This document shows, piece by piece, positions 43,150 through 53,344 of a stretch of 64,000 nt of DNA. Position numbers and translations under genes: made by a program. Location: positions 620,001 through 684,000 of the forward strand of contig NZ_FOQO01000001.1 of the NCBI RefSeq assembly GCF_900113765.1, written 5' to 3'. Origin of the DNA: Parapedobacter indicus. Lineage in GTDB: Bacteria > Bacteroidota > Bacteroidia > Sphingobacteriales > Sphingobacteriaceae. Positions within the stretch are counted from its first letter, which is position 1; each line of letters begins with the position of its first letter. Under the pieces are notes generated by a model, which saw only the letters and a list, made by a program, of their open reading frames with translations, did no database searches and was not told the origin of the DNA.

Positions 43150-44424
43150 TTAACCGTTGCTTCGCTTGAGAAACTTTGCTGACACCTCGTTGAGCCGGAT
43201 GGTTTGATTTTGAATCAGGGGGGTTGAAAAGCGTGCAACAATAAACATGTAGCCGATGGTGATGCTTAAGAAACACATGGCATACCGTAGGCCGACAAGA
43301 TCGCCCAACCACCCGATGATAAACGGAATAAGCGCACCTCCAAAAATGCCGGTACACAAAATACCCGAAACGGAACCGTGGTGCTTGTCCATCGAGTTCA
43401 GTGCCAGCGAAAAGATAATGGAAAACATCACGGATATGGAGATGCCGCAGCAAGGAAAAGCAATGAGCGCGATTTCACGGTCTCCGAACAGCGCCAGAAA
43501 CAGGTTGATGAACGCCAATACACAAAAGCCCTGCAATACGCGCTTGGCATCCATCAGCTTTACCAGCAGCAACCCCAGCAAGCAGCCAAGGGACATAAGC
43601 CCCCAAAACCAGGCAACGGCCTTTGCTCCGCCGGTCAAGGGATCTATTTGATGGTAGTTATCAAGGAACTGGCTCATCCAATTGGCCAGTCCCTGTTCCG
43701 TGCCCACATAGGCGACGATTCCGAAAAAGAAGAACCATACTTTCTTTTGGCCCAATAGCTCCTTGTAGTTCTGTATGGAACCGGTCTTTTCTTCATTTTT
43801 CAGCACGACCGCCGGAAATTTTATGCAGGCAATGATCAGCAGCATTGCGGCAAAAACCAGCGTAAACAATACATAGAGTGAACTCCATGGCAGTGTCGGC
43901 GGAATAACGTTGCGCAACAGCGAAATAAAAGCCGGTTGGTTGTTTGGTTGTGCCAAGGTATGCATGATGCCGCTGAAAACAAAAGGACTCAGGAAAGAGG
44001 CCAGTCCGAAGACGATCTGCGCCAATACGGAATTGAAGGCATAATTCCGTTCTCCTCCCGCTTCGCGCATGAGCGGCAATATAATAACCTGCAGCATCGC
44101 CATGCCCGTTCCGATAATAAACAAGGAAATCAGGACAATGTTATAGGTAGGAAACAAGACGAAGAGGAACGAACCGGCGAAAGCCAGACCGAAGGCGAGC
44201 AAAAGGGCGTTCCGTGCGCCAAACCGTTCGATCATCATGCCAGCGGGGATGGATGTGATACCATAAGCAAGGAAAAAAGAAAAGGGGAGGAATGCCGCCA
44301 GGGTTAAGCTGAGCTGGAAGTCGCCGATGATAATGGGCAGCATAGGCCCCAAGATATTCGTAACAAACGATATCAGAAACCAAATGCACAGAATAAGGAC
44401 AACGAGTAGATTGTTTTTCTTCAT
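43150..44424 (-). CDS. FucP-type (FHS) sugar MFS permease (locus 2)
   Basis: The ATG at 44424 is chosen; the frame extends eight codons to a TTG inside the end of the ROK gene. The protein has 424 residues and twelve hydrophobic segments. The N-terminal SFVTNILGPMLPIIIGDF and LAYGITSIPAGMMIERFGAR resemble fucose/glucose-galactose permeases. It would carry the monosaccharide released in the periplasm to the cytoplasmic ROK kinase and deaminase encoded just upstream (10-bp gap). It is the last gene of the locus 2 operon. Confidence 0.9.
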   Translation of the reverse strand: MKKNNLLVVLILCIWFLISFVTNILGPMLPIIIGDFQLSLTLAAFLPFSFFLAYGITSIPAGMMIERFGARNALLLAFGLAFAGSFLFVLFPTYNIVLISLFIIGTGMAMLQVIILPLMREAGGERNYAFNSVLAQIVFGLASFLSPFVFSGIMHTLAQPNNQPAFISLLRNVIPPTLPWSSLYVLFTLVFAAMLLIIACIKFPAVVLKNEEKTGSIQNYKELLGQKKVWFFFFGIVAYVGTEQGLANWMSQFLDNYHQIDPLTGGAKAVAWFWGLMSLGCLLGLLLVKLMDAKRVLQGFCVLAFINLFLALFGDREIALIAFPCCGISISVMFSIIFSLALNSMDKHHGSVSGILCTGIFGGALIPFIIGWLGDLVGLRYAMCFLSITIGYMFIVARFSTPLIQNQTIRLNEVSAKFLKRSNG

Positions 44425-44434
44425 GATAATGTAT

Positions 44435-45358
44435 TTAGCCAAATACAAGCGTAGCTGCCCCTAAAAAGCCGGCTTTGTTTCCCCGCGAGGCAGCAACGAT
44501 ACGGGTAAAGCAGGAACTTTCTTTCATTGCGGAAGCATATACACGCTGGCGTATGGGGTCGATATAAGCGTCCCCTGCTTCAGAGATACCCCCGCCGATG
44601 ATGACTCGTTGAGGTGCAAAGACGTGGATGAGGCTGACGATGCCTGCGGCGAGGTAACCCACATGCTGTTGCAGGGCGGCGACTGCTTCTTTTTCGGATG
44701 CCAGGTAACGGTTGAACACATATTGCCCGTCTACGACGGCAGGCAGTGGCTTTTTGGCTGCTATTAATAAATCCCGGTACTGGTTTGTGAGGGCGGTCAC
44801 CGAGGCATACGCTTCCAGACACCCGCGGGCACCGCAGGAGCAGGGTACCCCGAGGTGATCGATAATGATATGCCCGAGCTCGCCACCCCGGTGTTTATAG
44901 CCTCCGTACAACTGCTTGTTTAGAATAAGCGCCCCGCCTATGCCTGTGCCTACGGTTAGGAAAACGGCATCGGAGATATCCTCGCTGGTGCCGTAACGTA
45001 CTTCGCCCAGGCCCATGAGATCGGCGTCATTGGCTACATATACGGGTAGCTGGGAAAAATTGTTTATCAACGATTCCAAATTGACGTCATTGAGTTCCGG
45101 TAGGTTGTTGGCAAAAAGGACAACCCCCTGGTCTACAATAGACGGTACACCAATTCCAACGCCAACGACGGATCCATTTGCCGCGGCGGCACGGTTTTGC
45201 AGATCGGCTACGATTTGTTTCAAGCTGTCCGTGACTTGCGGATGCTCGCCCGAGGCATTAACGGCTTTTATCGATTCATATTCAATGGCTCCCGAACGAT
45301 TTACCAGTGCATATTTGATTCGGGTACCTCCTACATCAATGGCGATTGCGTATTTCAT
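44435..45358 (-). CDS. ROK-family sugar kinase (locus 2)
   Basis: This 307-residue protein has the phosphate-binding motif AIDVGGTRIKYALVN at the N-terminus and the ROK signature near residue 150 with GGELGHIIID followed by the zinc-binding PCSCGARGCLEAY. The active-site Asp lies in VANDADLMGLGE. It would phosphorylate glucose, N-acetylglucosamine, N-acetylmannosamine or similar. It overlaps the deaminase-like gene by 4 bp and precedes the permease by 10 bp. The deaminase neighbour favours an amino sugar, but no nagA deacetylase is seen. Confidence 0.92.
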   Translation of the reverse strand: MKYAIAIDVGGTRIKYALVNRSGAIEYESIKAVNASGEHPQVTDSLKQIVADLQNRAAAANGSVVGVGIGVPSIVDQGVVLFANNLPELNDVNLESLINNFSQLPVYVANDADLMGLGEVRYGTSEDISDAVFLTVGTGIGGALILNKQLYGGYKHRGGELGHIIIDHLGVPCSCGARGCLEAYASVTALTNQYRDLLIAAKKPLPAVVDGQYVFNRYLASEKEAVAALQQHVGYLAAGIVSLIHVFAPQRVIIGGGISEAGDAYIDPIRQRVYASAMKESSCFTRIVAASRGNKAGFLGAATLVFG

Positions 45359-46083
45359 GTAAGTTTTTCAAATGAGACAGCCTGCCGGTCGATCAGGCAA
45401 AATGCATTGGGATGTAACGATAAAAAAGAGGCCGGAAGGTGACTCGTGATTTTTCCGGAAAATAGGTCCCTTGTTGCTTTCTCCTTGTGTTTACCGGTGA
45501 TCAGCAGGATAATCTGTTTTGCCTGCAGGATGTCGGCCATACCCAGGGTATATCCGTAGGCTGGTTTCGCTGTCATGTCGGCCACCATGGCATGCTGTAG
45601 GGATTGGCCGGATAGTTCGGCCACGTGGCAAGTGGCCTGCAGACCGTCTGACGGCTCGTTGAAAGCAATGTGGCCGTTCACGCCGAGGCCCAATATGCAC
45701 AGATCAATGGGGCCGGAACGGGAGAGTTCCTGCTGGATGCGGGTGCATTCTTTGGCCGGATCTGCCGCGTCGCTCTGGAAGGCTAGGTAACGATCGCGGC
45801 TGATGCCCAAGGGTTTTATCAGCTGAGTCTGTAAATATGTTTCACAGCTTGCCGGATGGTTTGGGGGAAGACCACCCCATTCGTCCAGTTTAATGAGCTT
45901 CATCTGGGCGAAAAGCCCGGGACGTTGCCCCGCTTCGTGATGAAGCAGGGCGTACGTCCGGCTTGGCGACCCTCCGGTTGCCGCACAAAGCAGGGAGTCC
46001 GGTTTCTGCGCCAACTGTGCCGTAATAGCGTCGCAGGCCCGTTGGCTCATGGCTTCCTGACTATCGTAATAGGAGATGTACAT
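45355..46083 (-). CDS. Glucosamine/galactosamine-6-phosphate deaminase-isomerase family protein (locus 2)
   Basis: This 242-residue protein has the NagB/AgaI fold. The phosphate-binding loop is AATGGSPSRTYALL, the active-site Asp is in KLDEWGGLP, and the loop LGLGVNGHIAFNEPSD contains the catalytic His and Glu. The length is nearer to AgaI-type galactosamine-6-phosphate isomerases than to the roughly 266-residue NagB. It would convert an amino-sugar 6-phosphate to a ketose 6-phosphate and ammonia. It overlaps the ROK kinase gene by 4 bp and lies 2 bp after the DUF1080 gene. Confidence 0.9.
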   Translation of the reverse strand: MYISYYDSQEAMSQRACDAITAQLAQKPDSLLCAATGGSPSRTYALLHHEAGQRPGLFAQMKLIKLDEWGGLPPNHPASCETYLQTQLIKPLGISRDRYLAFQSDAADPAKECTRIQQELSRSGPIDLCILGLGVNGHIAFNEPSDGLQATCHVAELSGQSLQHAMVADMTAKPAYGYTLGMADILQAKQIILLITGKHKEKATRDLFSGKITSHLPASFLSLHPNAFCLIDRQAVSFEKLT

Positions 46084-46085
46084 GA

Positions 46086-46901
46086 TTATTGGTCTAAATC
46101 TTTAATGCGGATGTTGCGGAAACGAACGCCGTATCCATGGTCCTGCAAACCGATGTAACCCGGATTTTTGCCGCAATCGAGCATCAGTTCGTATGCATCG
46201 GGACATTTTTCCGGATCGTTGCTGAATTTGCTGAACTTGCTTTTGTCGACCAGCGCTTTCCAGACGGGGGTGCCAAGTTTGAAATCAAGAACCAGTGTGT
46301 CGTTCATGTAATGGTATACATGTTGTTTATAAAGCACGATTTTGGTATGGTTCCAGTTTCCATAGGGTTTGACAGGCTGGGGTACCGGAGGGATCATATC
46401 GTACACGGCGCCGGCCTGCCGGTTTCCGCCTACACCTTGCCAGGCATCGGGCATGTTTTCGTTGTCAAGAAGTTGGTATTCCGGGCTGGAATAATAAATA
46501 GGCTTTCCCTTGACTTCTTGGGCGGTATAGAAGATGCCGCTATTGCCGGCCTTATCGATTTTCCAGTCGATCTCCAGTATAAAATTTTTGAATGCCCGAT
46601 CGTAAATGAGGTCGCCACCCTCGGGGTTTACCGTGCTTTCGCTGCCTTTGAACGTGATGTTTCCATCGTCGACCACCCAACCGGCGGGAATGCTGTCCAT
46701 GCAATACCCTCGCCATCCGGCAAGCGTTTGCCCGTCAAACAGGGTGAGCCATTCGCCGCCCTCGGGTACCGCTTCTTCCGCACAGGGAGTTTCCGGCTGA
46801 TCAGCTGTTTGATTGTCGGCTGTTTGATTCGCTTGTTGGGTGCATGCACTCAAGGATAGCACGATCAGTGCCATGCCGGTGATATAATTTATCTTGTTCA
46901 T
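46086..46901 (-). CDS. DUF1080 (3-keto-disaccharide hydrolase) lipoprotein (locus 2)
   Basis: This 271-residue protein has a lipobox LSAC at about residue 20 and a NQTADNQTADQ spacer. The DUF1080 domain (about 48-268) begins GEWLTLFDGQTLAGWRGY and contains KAGNSGIFYTAQE, GNWNHTKIVLY and the C-terminal GYIGLQDHGYGVRFRNIRIK, all diagnostic for the family (PF06439). Members cleave 3-keto-glycosides made by partner oxidoreductases. The Tat-exported Gfo/Idh/MocA gene 38 bp upstream is such a partner, so both should act in the periplasm on the ligand imported by SusCD. Confidence 0.93.
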   Translation of the reverse strand: MNKINYITGMALIVLSLSACTQQANQTADNQTADQPETPCAEEAVPEGGEWLTLFDGQTLAGWRGYCMDSIPAGWVVDDGNITFKGSESTVNPEGGDLIYDRAFKNFILEIDWKIDKAGNSGIFYTAQEVKGKPIYYSSPEYQLLDNENMPDAWQGVGGNRQAGAVYDMIPPVPQPVKPYGNWNHTKIVLYKQHVYHYMNDTLVLDFKLGTPVWKALVDKSKFSKFSNDPEKCPDAYELMLDCGKNPGYIGLQDHGYGVRFRNIRIKDLDQ

Positions 46902-46939
46902 TCAGAAAATAATTTATTAACGATTGTTTACCATCGGTT

Positions 46940-48481
46940 TTACAAAGTTAAGGCTTCCCATCCGTTCCGATAGGTGCGTTTGACAAATTGGTTTGCCTCG
47001 GGAAAATTGGTGATCTGCATGTTGGGGCCGTCCCATAGGTAGGTGATGTTCCTGCCGGGATACCGGTAGGTTTCCATCTCACCGTAAACGGCGTCGTTAC
47101 GGCTTGTTTTGGTGCGGATGTTATAGCCACGCAGAATCAGGTTGCCCATGAGAACCGCTTCGGTAAGCGGACCGGCGTAACCTTCAAAGGGCGACTCGAC
47201 GTTCGCTTTATCGTAACCGGCGATGCATGAATCGATCCAAGCCCAATAGTGTCCGTTGGTACCTCCCGGGACGCGCGGGTATTTTTCGGGGATGCCGACG
47301 TCTTTGGCAAACAGGGGTTTTTTGCTGCCATTTTTTTGCCATAGCCGGGGGTCTGAACCACCCCAGCCACAGGAAATTTTGCCCTTTGTGCCGACAAACA
47401 CGGTAGCACCTTCCACGTCGTGCGGATCGAGATCGCCCATGGCATTGGTGAGATCGGCATTCGGATCGACTTCTTCGGGCCGTTCGGGCATGATGCCGCC
47501 ATCCATCCAATACAGGGAAAGATCCTGCCCATTCTGCTGCTTGAACTTGAAGCGGATGGAACTGGCCACCGGGCCGCTTTCGGGATAATAGGCCTCTTTA
47601 AATATGCCGGTAAACTGGTTGGTTACGCTGCAACTCACTTCGCTGGGATAGTTGAGACCCAGTAATTTGAAGGCCGGTCCGATGATATGGCAGCCCATGT
47701 CGCCCAGTGCACCTGTACCAAAAGCCCACCAGCCGCGCCAGTTGAAAGGGACGAGGTTTTCGATGTAGTCGGTATATTCGGCGGTACCCAGCCAAAGGTC
47801 CCAATTGAGGGCTTTGGGCACGGGAGCTTTGGCAGCAGGCCAGGGGATGCCCTGTGGCCATACCGGGCGGTTGGTCCAGCAGTACACCTTTTCGATATCG
47901 CCGATGAGATCGGCGTCAAACCATTCGCGCATGGTTTTCATGCCGTCGCAGGAATTACCCTGATCACCCATTTGGGTAACCACTTTGTTTTTTTTTGCGG
48001 CTTGGGTAAGGATCCGGGCTTCGTAAATGTCGTGTGCGAGTGGTTTTTGCAGGTACACATGTTTGCCCACGCGGATGGCGCCGAATGCTTGTACTGCGTG
48101 ATTGTGGTCGGGCGTGGAGATGCAGACCGCGTCAAATTTATCGCTGGCTTCGTCATACAGTGTACGCCAATCTTCAAAAAACGTAGCTTTGGGATATTTT
48201 TTCCGGGCATCGGCCGCCATGCGGGCATCTACGTCGCACAGACAGGCGATTTCAGCATTTTTTTTGGGTGTATTCATCAGGCTGCCGAGATCGGACGCCC
48301 CCATGCCCCCGCATCCGATCTTGGCGATGTAGAGTTTATCACTCGGCGGTACATGGCCGAGGCCGGCGATGGTATGGCTGGGCAAAATGGTCAAGCCGGC
48401 GATGCCTGCCGCGGTGGTTTCCAGAAATTTCCGACGCGAGATACCGGTCGGCGGAGTCTGTTGCTTTGTTGTCTGTTCCAT
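46940..48481 (-). CDS. Tat-exported Gfo/Idh/MocA-family oxidoreductase (locus 2)
   Basis: This 513-residue protein has a twin-arginine signal (SRRKFLETTAAGIAGL), so it is exported folded with its nicotinamide cofactor. The Rossmann domain has IAKIGCGGMGASDLGSL and ends at about 200. The active-site region has LQKPLAHDIYEA with the conserved Lys and GDMGCHIIGPAFKLLGL with the conserved Asp and His. It may oxidise a sugar ring at C3, giving substrate for the neighbouring DUF1080 lipoprotein. It lies 21 bp after susD. Confidence 0.92.
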   Translation of the reverse strand: MEQTTKQQTPPTGISRRKFLETTAAGIAGLTILPSHTIAGLGHVPPSDKLYIAKIGCGGMGASDLGSLMNTPKKNAEIACLCDVDARMAADARKKYPKATFFEDWRTLYDEASDKFDAVCISTPDHNHAVQAFGAIRVGKHVYLQKPLAHDIYEARILTQAAKKNKVVTQMGDQGNSCDGMKTMREWFDADLIGDIEKVYCWTNRPVWPQGIPWPAAKAPVPKALNWDLWLGTAEYTDYIENLVPFNWRGWWAFGTGALGDMGCHIIGPAFKLLGLNYPSEVSCSVTNQFTGIFKEAYYPESGPVASSIRFKFKQQNGQDLSLYWMDGGIMPERPEEVDPNADLTNAMGDLDPHDVEGATVFVGTKGKISCGWGGSDPRLWQKNGSKKPLFAKDVGIPEKYPRVPGGTNGHYWAWIDSCIAGYDKANVESPFEGYAGPLTEAVLMGNLILRGYNIRTKTSRNDAVYGEMETYRYPGRNITYLWDGPNMQITNFPEANQFVKRTYRNGWEALTL

Positions 48482-48502
48482 ACGTGTCGTTTTATCAAGT
48501 TG

Positions 48503-50062
48503 TTAAAAGCCCGGGTATCCCGGATTCTGGGTAAGCTTATTGTTTTTCTGCCATGCCGTGAAGGGTATGGGCAGCAGTTTGCGGTAACTTTCGGTTACAT
48601 AAGGCTTCATGAACTTGGGTTGCAGGAAGGTGCCGAAGCGGATCATGTCCTGGCGTTCCGTAAATTCATAGGCCAGCTCAAAGCGCCGTTCCTGATACAC
48701 ATTGTCCAGGGTGAGCGCACTGTAATTGTGCTGGGAGTTGCCAAAGGCACGCTGACGTATTTCATTAACCAGCGGCAGTGCTTCGGGTGCCCGCCCGAGG
48801 CCTACCAGTGCTTCTGCTTCCATGAGGTACACATCGGCCAAGCGGAAAATAGCCACATCATTTTCCATATCGGTATTGGCCATTCCCCGTTCAAATTGCC
48901 ATTTTTTGATACGGGCACCGTCTTCCTGGTTGACTTCGCCCCAGCCGGTAAGGTTGCCCGACGCATCCTCTTTTTCTGTGCCGGGAACAATGTTGAGGTC
49001 AACGGTATGGATCAATGGACGGTTGGCGGTGGTCATCAGCACTTCCCCGGTACCGGGGTCGGTCATGGGGCCGATGAGAAAGGTAGCTTCCTTGCGACTG
49101 TCGGCGTCGTCAAAAGCCTTTACAAAATCGGGCACACCGCAGATGCCGTTCCAGGTGGCTGCTTTAAAGCCCAACGCAATGGGATCCAGGTAGTGGAGGG
49201 TATAGAGGTGGATGGAATTGCCACCGTCGGTAGCACTGAAGCATATTGGCAGGATGATCTCGCGCGACGACTCGTTATGCACTGCGAAATTGGCCGTCCA
49301 GTCGGCCGTCAAACTGTATCCCAGTTTTTTTATTTCGTCACATTGCTCAATGACACCTAACCAGTTGGGCGTTCCCGTCCACTCTTCGGCATTGAGGTAC
49401 ATTTTGGCCAAAAGGGTGCGGGCGGCACCCTGTGTAAATTTGCCGTAACTTTCGTCGGAGACATCGTCGCGGAGTACGGGAATGATATCATTGAGCTCGT
49501 CTACGATGAATTGATACACCTGCTCACGTGGGGTGATGGCAGGCAGGGAGGTGTCTTTGAAATCGGTGACCAGCGGCACATTGCCGAAGTAGTCGATCAA
49601 TTGATAATACCAGAAAGCCCTTAGCCCGCGGAGTTCGCCCAAGTAACGGGCCTTCAATTCAGGAGTCAGGAGGTCGTTGGTTTCGATAATGCTATAGACC
49701 GCGTTGACGGCCGTCAATCCGGCAGTACAATTGTCCCACAGTGTCTGCACGGAGTAGGAGCGGGCATCCCAGGTGTGCATGGTCTGTTCCATGTACATTC
49801 CTCCGTCCCACCAGTCGCCCCCTAATCGGGTGGGCGCAATCATGGCATCGGACGTCATGCCGGACATGCCCCAGGCACTGTCGTAGGGTTGTAGTCTTTT
49901 GAGGGACTTATAGGCTGGACCGATGATGGCATTGAGCTGTTCGGGTGTGGTGCCAAACGTATCTTTAGGCAGTTTATCGTATACGTCTTCACCCAGATCG
50001 GTGCAAGCAGCCAACAGGGCTACGCCCAGTAGGCAGGTTATGTGTTTTATTGTTCGTTTCAT
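48503..50062 (-). CDS. SusD/RagB-family surface lipoprotein (locus 2)
   Basis: This 519-residue protein has a lipobox LLAAC at residue 20. TPR-like SusD helices include YLGELRGLRAFWYYQLIDYF near 140-160, and the C-terminal half holds YQERRFELAYEFTERQDMIR and PIPFTAWQKNNKLTQNPGYP. It captures ligand at the cell surface for the SusC barrel encoded 11 bp upstream. The alignment with locus 1 SusD is weak by eye, so the two loci probably bind different ligands. Confidence 0.95.
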   Translation of the reverse strand: MKRTIKHITCLLGVALLAACTDLGEDVYDKLPKDTFGTTPEQLNAIIGPAYKSLKRLQPYDSAWGMSGMTSDAMIAPTRLGGDWWDGGMYMEQTMHTWDARSYSVQTLWDNCTAGLTAVNAVYSIIETNDLLTPELKARYLGELRGLRAFWYYQLIDYFGNVPLVTDFKDTSLPAITPREQVYQFIVDELNDIIPVLRDDVSDESYGKFTQGAARTLLAKMYLNAEEWTGTPNWLGVIEQCDEIKKLGYSLTADWTANFAVHNESSREIILPICFSATDGGNSIHLYTLHYLDPIALGFKAATWNGICGVPDFVKAFDDADSRKEATFLIGPMTDPGTGEVLMTTANRPLIHTVDLNIVPGTEKEDASGNLTGWGEVNQEDGARIKKWQFERGMANTDMENDVAIFRLADVYLMEAEALVGLGRAPEALPLVNEIRQRAFGNSQHNYSALTLDNVYQERRFELAYEFTERQDMIRFGTFLQPKFMKPYVTESYRKLLPIPFTAWQKNNKLTQNPGYPGF

Positions 50063-50073
50063 GAGATGAAGTT

Positions 50074-53000
50074 TTAGAAGTTAACACTTACACCGAGCGC
50101 AAACGTCCGGGCTTTCGGATAAAATTCGCGCGGTTCAATGCCGGGTGTCAATCCGCTATTATCGTCGATGGGCACTTCGGGATCCAATCCTTTATAGTCG
50201 GTGATGACAAACACGTTCTGGGCCGTGAAATATAAACGGGCGCCGTTGAGAATGTGGTCATTGAAGCGATAGCCCAACGAAAGATTATCCAAACGCAGGT
50301 ACGAGCCGTTTTCAATGTAAAACGAAGAATAGCGGGGGGTGGTTTCCTGCAATTGATACGTAAGCGGGTCATCCAATGCATTGGTTCCCGGCAGGAATCC
50401 CGACTGCGCGAAGGCCATACGCGGTGCATTCAGAATGTCGTTGCCTATAGAACCGCGGAAGAACACCGATAGATCAAATTGTTTGTAACGGAACGCGTTA
50501 TTGATTCCATAGAGTAGATCCGGTTGGGCATCACCGATATAATCCAGGTCGGCCGGATCCGAGATTTCACCATCGTCGTTCTGGTCGATGAAGATATATT
50601 TACCGTCTGCGTCGAGCCCTTCGGATCGCAATCCATAGAATTGACCGATGGGACGGCCGACTTCCAGCACATGGGTGGTTGAGCTGCCGCCGCGGATGAA
50701 TACGCCTCCCAGCAAAATGCGGTCGGTTGTATAGATGGCATTGGACAATTTGGTGATCCGGTTTCGGTTGTGTGAAAGGTTGACCGATATGTCCCAGTTG
50801 AAATCGGGGTTTTGTATGGCGGCATAACCCAGGGTCAGTTCCACTCCCTTGTTGTCCATATCGCCTACGTTGGCCATGATTTCATCCATCAGATAGGGTG
50901 GGGTAGGCACCGGATAGGTATACAACATATCGGATGTTTTTTTGTCGTACCATTCGAGTTTCGCATTGAGGCGATTGGCGAACAGGGCGACATCCAGTCC
51001 AACATTCAACATGGCGGTTTGTTCCCATTTCAGGTCGGGATTGGCATTCTGGCTGATGCTGTATGCCGGAAGCCAGGCACCGTTATCGTAGTAGAGGCCA
51101 TCCGAGCCGAACAGTTCCAATGTTTTATAGGGATCCAACCCGGATTGGTTTCCGGTGACCCCATAACCGATGCGGAGCTTCAGGTCGTTGACCCACGCCG
51201 TGTTTTGCATAAAGGGTTCTTCTGAGATATTCCACCCAACGGAGAGGGAGGGAAACGTACCCCATTTATGGTTTTTCCCGAATTTTGAGGAACCATCGCG
51301 GCGCACGGTGGCCGTAAGCAGGTATCGTTCCAAGTAATTGTAATTTAACCGGCCATAAAACGATATTAACCGGCTTTTATTCCGGGCAGACGTCGCATCG
51401 CCCACATGGATGTTTCGGCCGGATGCCAGGTCGTTCGGTCCGAGCAGATCGGTTATGTATCCGCGGGTCTGCGCCGCATGTGCCGCATATACCTGTTGTT
51501 CCCAGGAGTAGCCACCCAGCAGGTTTACTTTGTGGCTGCCGAATTGCCGGGAATAGTTGGCGGTCCATTCCGAGAGGTTCCGATCCGTGATCGTTCCGGA
51601 ACGCAGCGCAAACCCGCCGTCGTTATAGCCAGCTTCCGACCCGATGCTGCGGTATTCGCTGTAATCTTCGTTGTTGCGGCTTTTGGTTAACAGGACTTTC
51701 AGATCGAGCCCTTCCACTGGTGTATAGGTAATGTTGGCGGTACCGTAGAAGTTGTTGATTTTGTTCTCATACGTGTTTTCCGCTTGGTTGCGAACCGGGT
51801 TTCCCTGGTCGTATTCACGGCTATCGTACCACGACCCGTCATCCAGCTTAATAGGCCGCACTGGAATCATGTTGTAGGCCAGCACAAAGTTGCGGGTATT
51901 GGTAGGGGTGTTGTCGGTCAGGGTTGCGGCTCCGGTCAGGTCAATCTTTAATTTATTATCCGCAGACCACTGGGTAAATTGCAGCCGGGCATTGTACCGT
52001 TCCATCGAATTATCGCGGGCAATGCCGTTTCGTTGCAGCATGGATACCGATCCGCGGTAATTATTGCGGGTACCGCCTCCGGATAGCGACACGTTATGAT
52101 CCTGCTGTGTGCCTGTACGGGTAATGGCGTCGAACCAGTCGGTATTGGCGCCGAGGTCGAAGGAACTGCCGTCTTTGCCCGGCGTGGTGGACGTATATTC
52201 ACGCCATTTCGTAGCTGACATCAATAGGGGTTTGTTGGCGAGCGATGAGATGCCAACTGCACCGGTATAGCTAATCTTCGGTTGGTTGGCGGTTCCCCTT
52301 TTCGTGGTAATCAGGATGACCCCTCCGGCCGATCTTGAACCGTAAATGGCTGCTGCAGAGGCGTCCTTTAATATAGATATGGACTCAATGTCCTGCGGTG
52401 CAACCGTGGTGATATCCGCACCCGGTACATTGTCGATGACGATAAAAGGCCCCTGATCGTTTTGTAGGGTTGAAATACCCCGCAGCCGTATGGAAGCATT
52501 GGCGGTCACATCGCCGGTGCCGGTATTGATTTCCAACCCAGCCACTTTGCCTTGCAGGAGCCGGGCTGCATCGTTGGAAAAGCCCTGGTTGAAATCCTTC
52601 GCGGTGATGTTAGTGACTGATCCGGTAATTTCCCGTTTGCTTAGGGTTCCGTACCCCACAATGACCACTTCATCGAGGTTCTGAACATCTTTTGCTAGTT
52701 TGATATGAAGATCAGTGTTCGTTTCTACCCGTATTTCCTGCGGCAGGTGGCCGAGATAGGAAACCTGTAATACGGAGTTGGTACCCGCAACTTCCATGGT
52801 GAAGTGGCCATTCTCATCGGTGCGTATACCATTAGTCGTGCCTTTTTCGACAATGTTGGCACCTACGAGCGGCTCATCGGATTCGTCGATCACGATTCCG
52901 CTGACGATTTTTTTTTGCTGTACCTGACTCGCTTGGTTTCCGTTTGTCTGACTGATAATGATATGGGTTTTCTCGATGTGGTAGGTAAATCCATTGGGCG

Positions 53001-53268
53001 AAAGTACCGTCTTTAAGATCTCGTCCAGGGAGGTGCGATCGGATGGTATGCTGATTTGTTGGGTCACATTTAAACGTGTCTGGTTGTAATCGACGGAAAG
53101 GCCGGTTTGTTGTTCGATCGCTTGAATGACGGTTTTTATGGTCAATGGACTTTCGGGTAAATGAATGGTCTGTTTTTGGGCCATTGCCGCACTGGAAATG
53201 CAAAGAAGGCCAACGGCAATGAATTCTTTTATATATGCGAGGTGGGTATAGATACCATTTATTTTCAT
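50074..53268 (-). CDS. SusC/RagA-family TonB-linked outer-membrane transporter with STN domain (locus 2)
   Basis: This 1064-residue protein has a signal peptide ending near AMAQ (residue 31). The STN domain spans about 38-105 (TVIQAIEQQTGLSVDYNQ). A carboxypeptidase-like domain begins at VSGIVIDESDEPLVGANI (about 122-200), then the plug with LDEVVIVGYGTLSKREITGS and IESISILKDASAAAIYGSRS. The beta-barrel ends in GVSVNF. The STN domain implies signalling to the FecR encoded upstream. It is followed by susD after 11 bp. Confidence 0.96.
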   Translation of the reverse strand: MKINGIYTHLAYIKEFIAVGLLCISSAAMAQKQTIHLPESPLTIKTVIQAIEQQTGLSVDYNQTRLNVTQQISIPSDRTSLDEILKTVLSPNGFTYHIEKTHIIISQTNGNQASQVQQKKIVSGIVIDESDEPLVGANIVEKGTTNGIRTDENGHFTMEVAGTNSVLQVSYLGHLPQEIRVETNTDLHIKLAKDVQNLDEVVIVGYGTLSKREITGSVTNITAKDFNQGFSNDAARLLQGKVAGLEINTGTGDVTANASIRLRGISTLQNDQGPFIVIDNVPGADITTVAPQDIESISILKDASAAAIYGSRSAGGVILITTKRGTANQPKISYTGAVGISSLANKPLLMSATKWREYTSTTPGKDGSSFDLGANTDWFDAITRTGTQQDHNVSLSGGGTRNNYRGSVSMLQRNGIARDNSMERYNARLQFTQWSADNKLKIDLTGAATLTDNTPTNTRNFVLAYNMIPVRPIKLDDGSWYDSREYDQGNPVRNQAENTYENKINNFYGTANITYTPVEGLDLKVLLTKSRNNEDYSEYRSIGSEAGYNDGGFALRSGTITDRNLSEWTANYSRQFGSHKVNLLGGYSWEQQVYAAHAAQTRGYITDLLGPNDLASGRNIHVGDATSARNKSRLISFYGRLNYNYLERYLLTATVRRDGSSKFGKNHKWGTFPSLSVGWNISEEPFMQNTAWVNDLKLRIGYGVTGNQSGLDPYKTLELFGSDGLYYDNGAWLPAYSISQNANPDLKWEQTAMLNVGLDVALFANRLNAKLEWYDKKTSDMLYTYPVPTPPYLMDEIMANVGDMDNKGVELTLGYAAIQNPDFNWDISVNLSHNRNRITKLSNAIYTTDRILLGGVFIRGGSSTTHVLEVGRPIGQFYGLRSEGLDADGKYIFIDQNDDGEISDPADLDYIGDAQPDLLYGINNAFRYKQFDLSVFFRGSIGNDILNAPRMAFAQSGFLPGTNALDDPLTYQLQETTPRYSSFYIENGSYLRLDNLSLGYRFNDHILNGARLYFTAQNVFVITDYKGLDPEVPIDDNSGLTPGIEPREFYPKARTFALGVSVNF

Positions 53269-53344
53269 AATTTTGGCGTATCAATTTTTAAAATTGGTTA
53301 GTTCACTCGGGTTCTTATTAAGAAATATCGAACGGATTAATTTA

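Noticed and set aside
46137-46859. 240-codon + strand frame opposite the DUF1080 gene
   Set aside because: It is antisense to a lipoprotein with clear family motifs, and its own product is hydrophobic noise.
47687-49360. 557-codon open frame on the + strand antisense to the Gfo/Idh and susD genes
   Set aside because: It lies exactly opposite two clearly recognisable genes and shows no family motif. Its length follows from codon bias of the sense genes.
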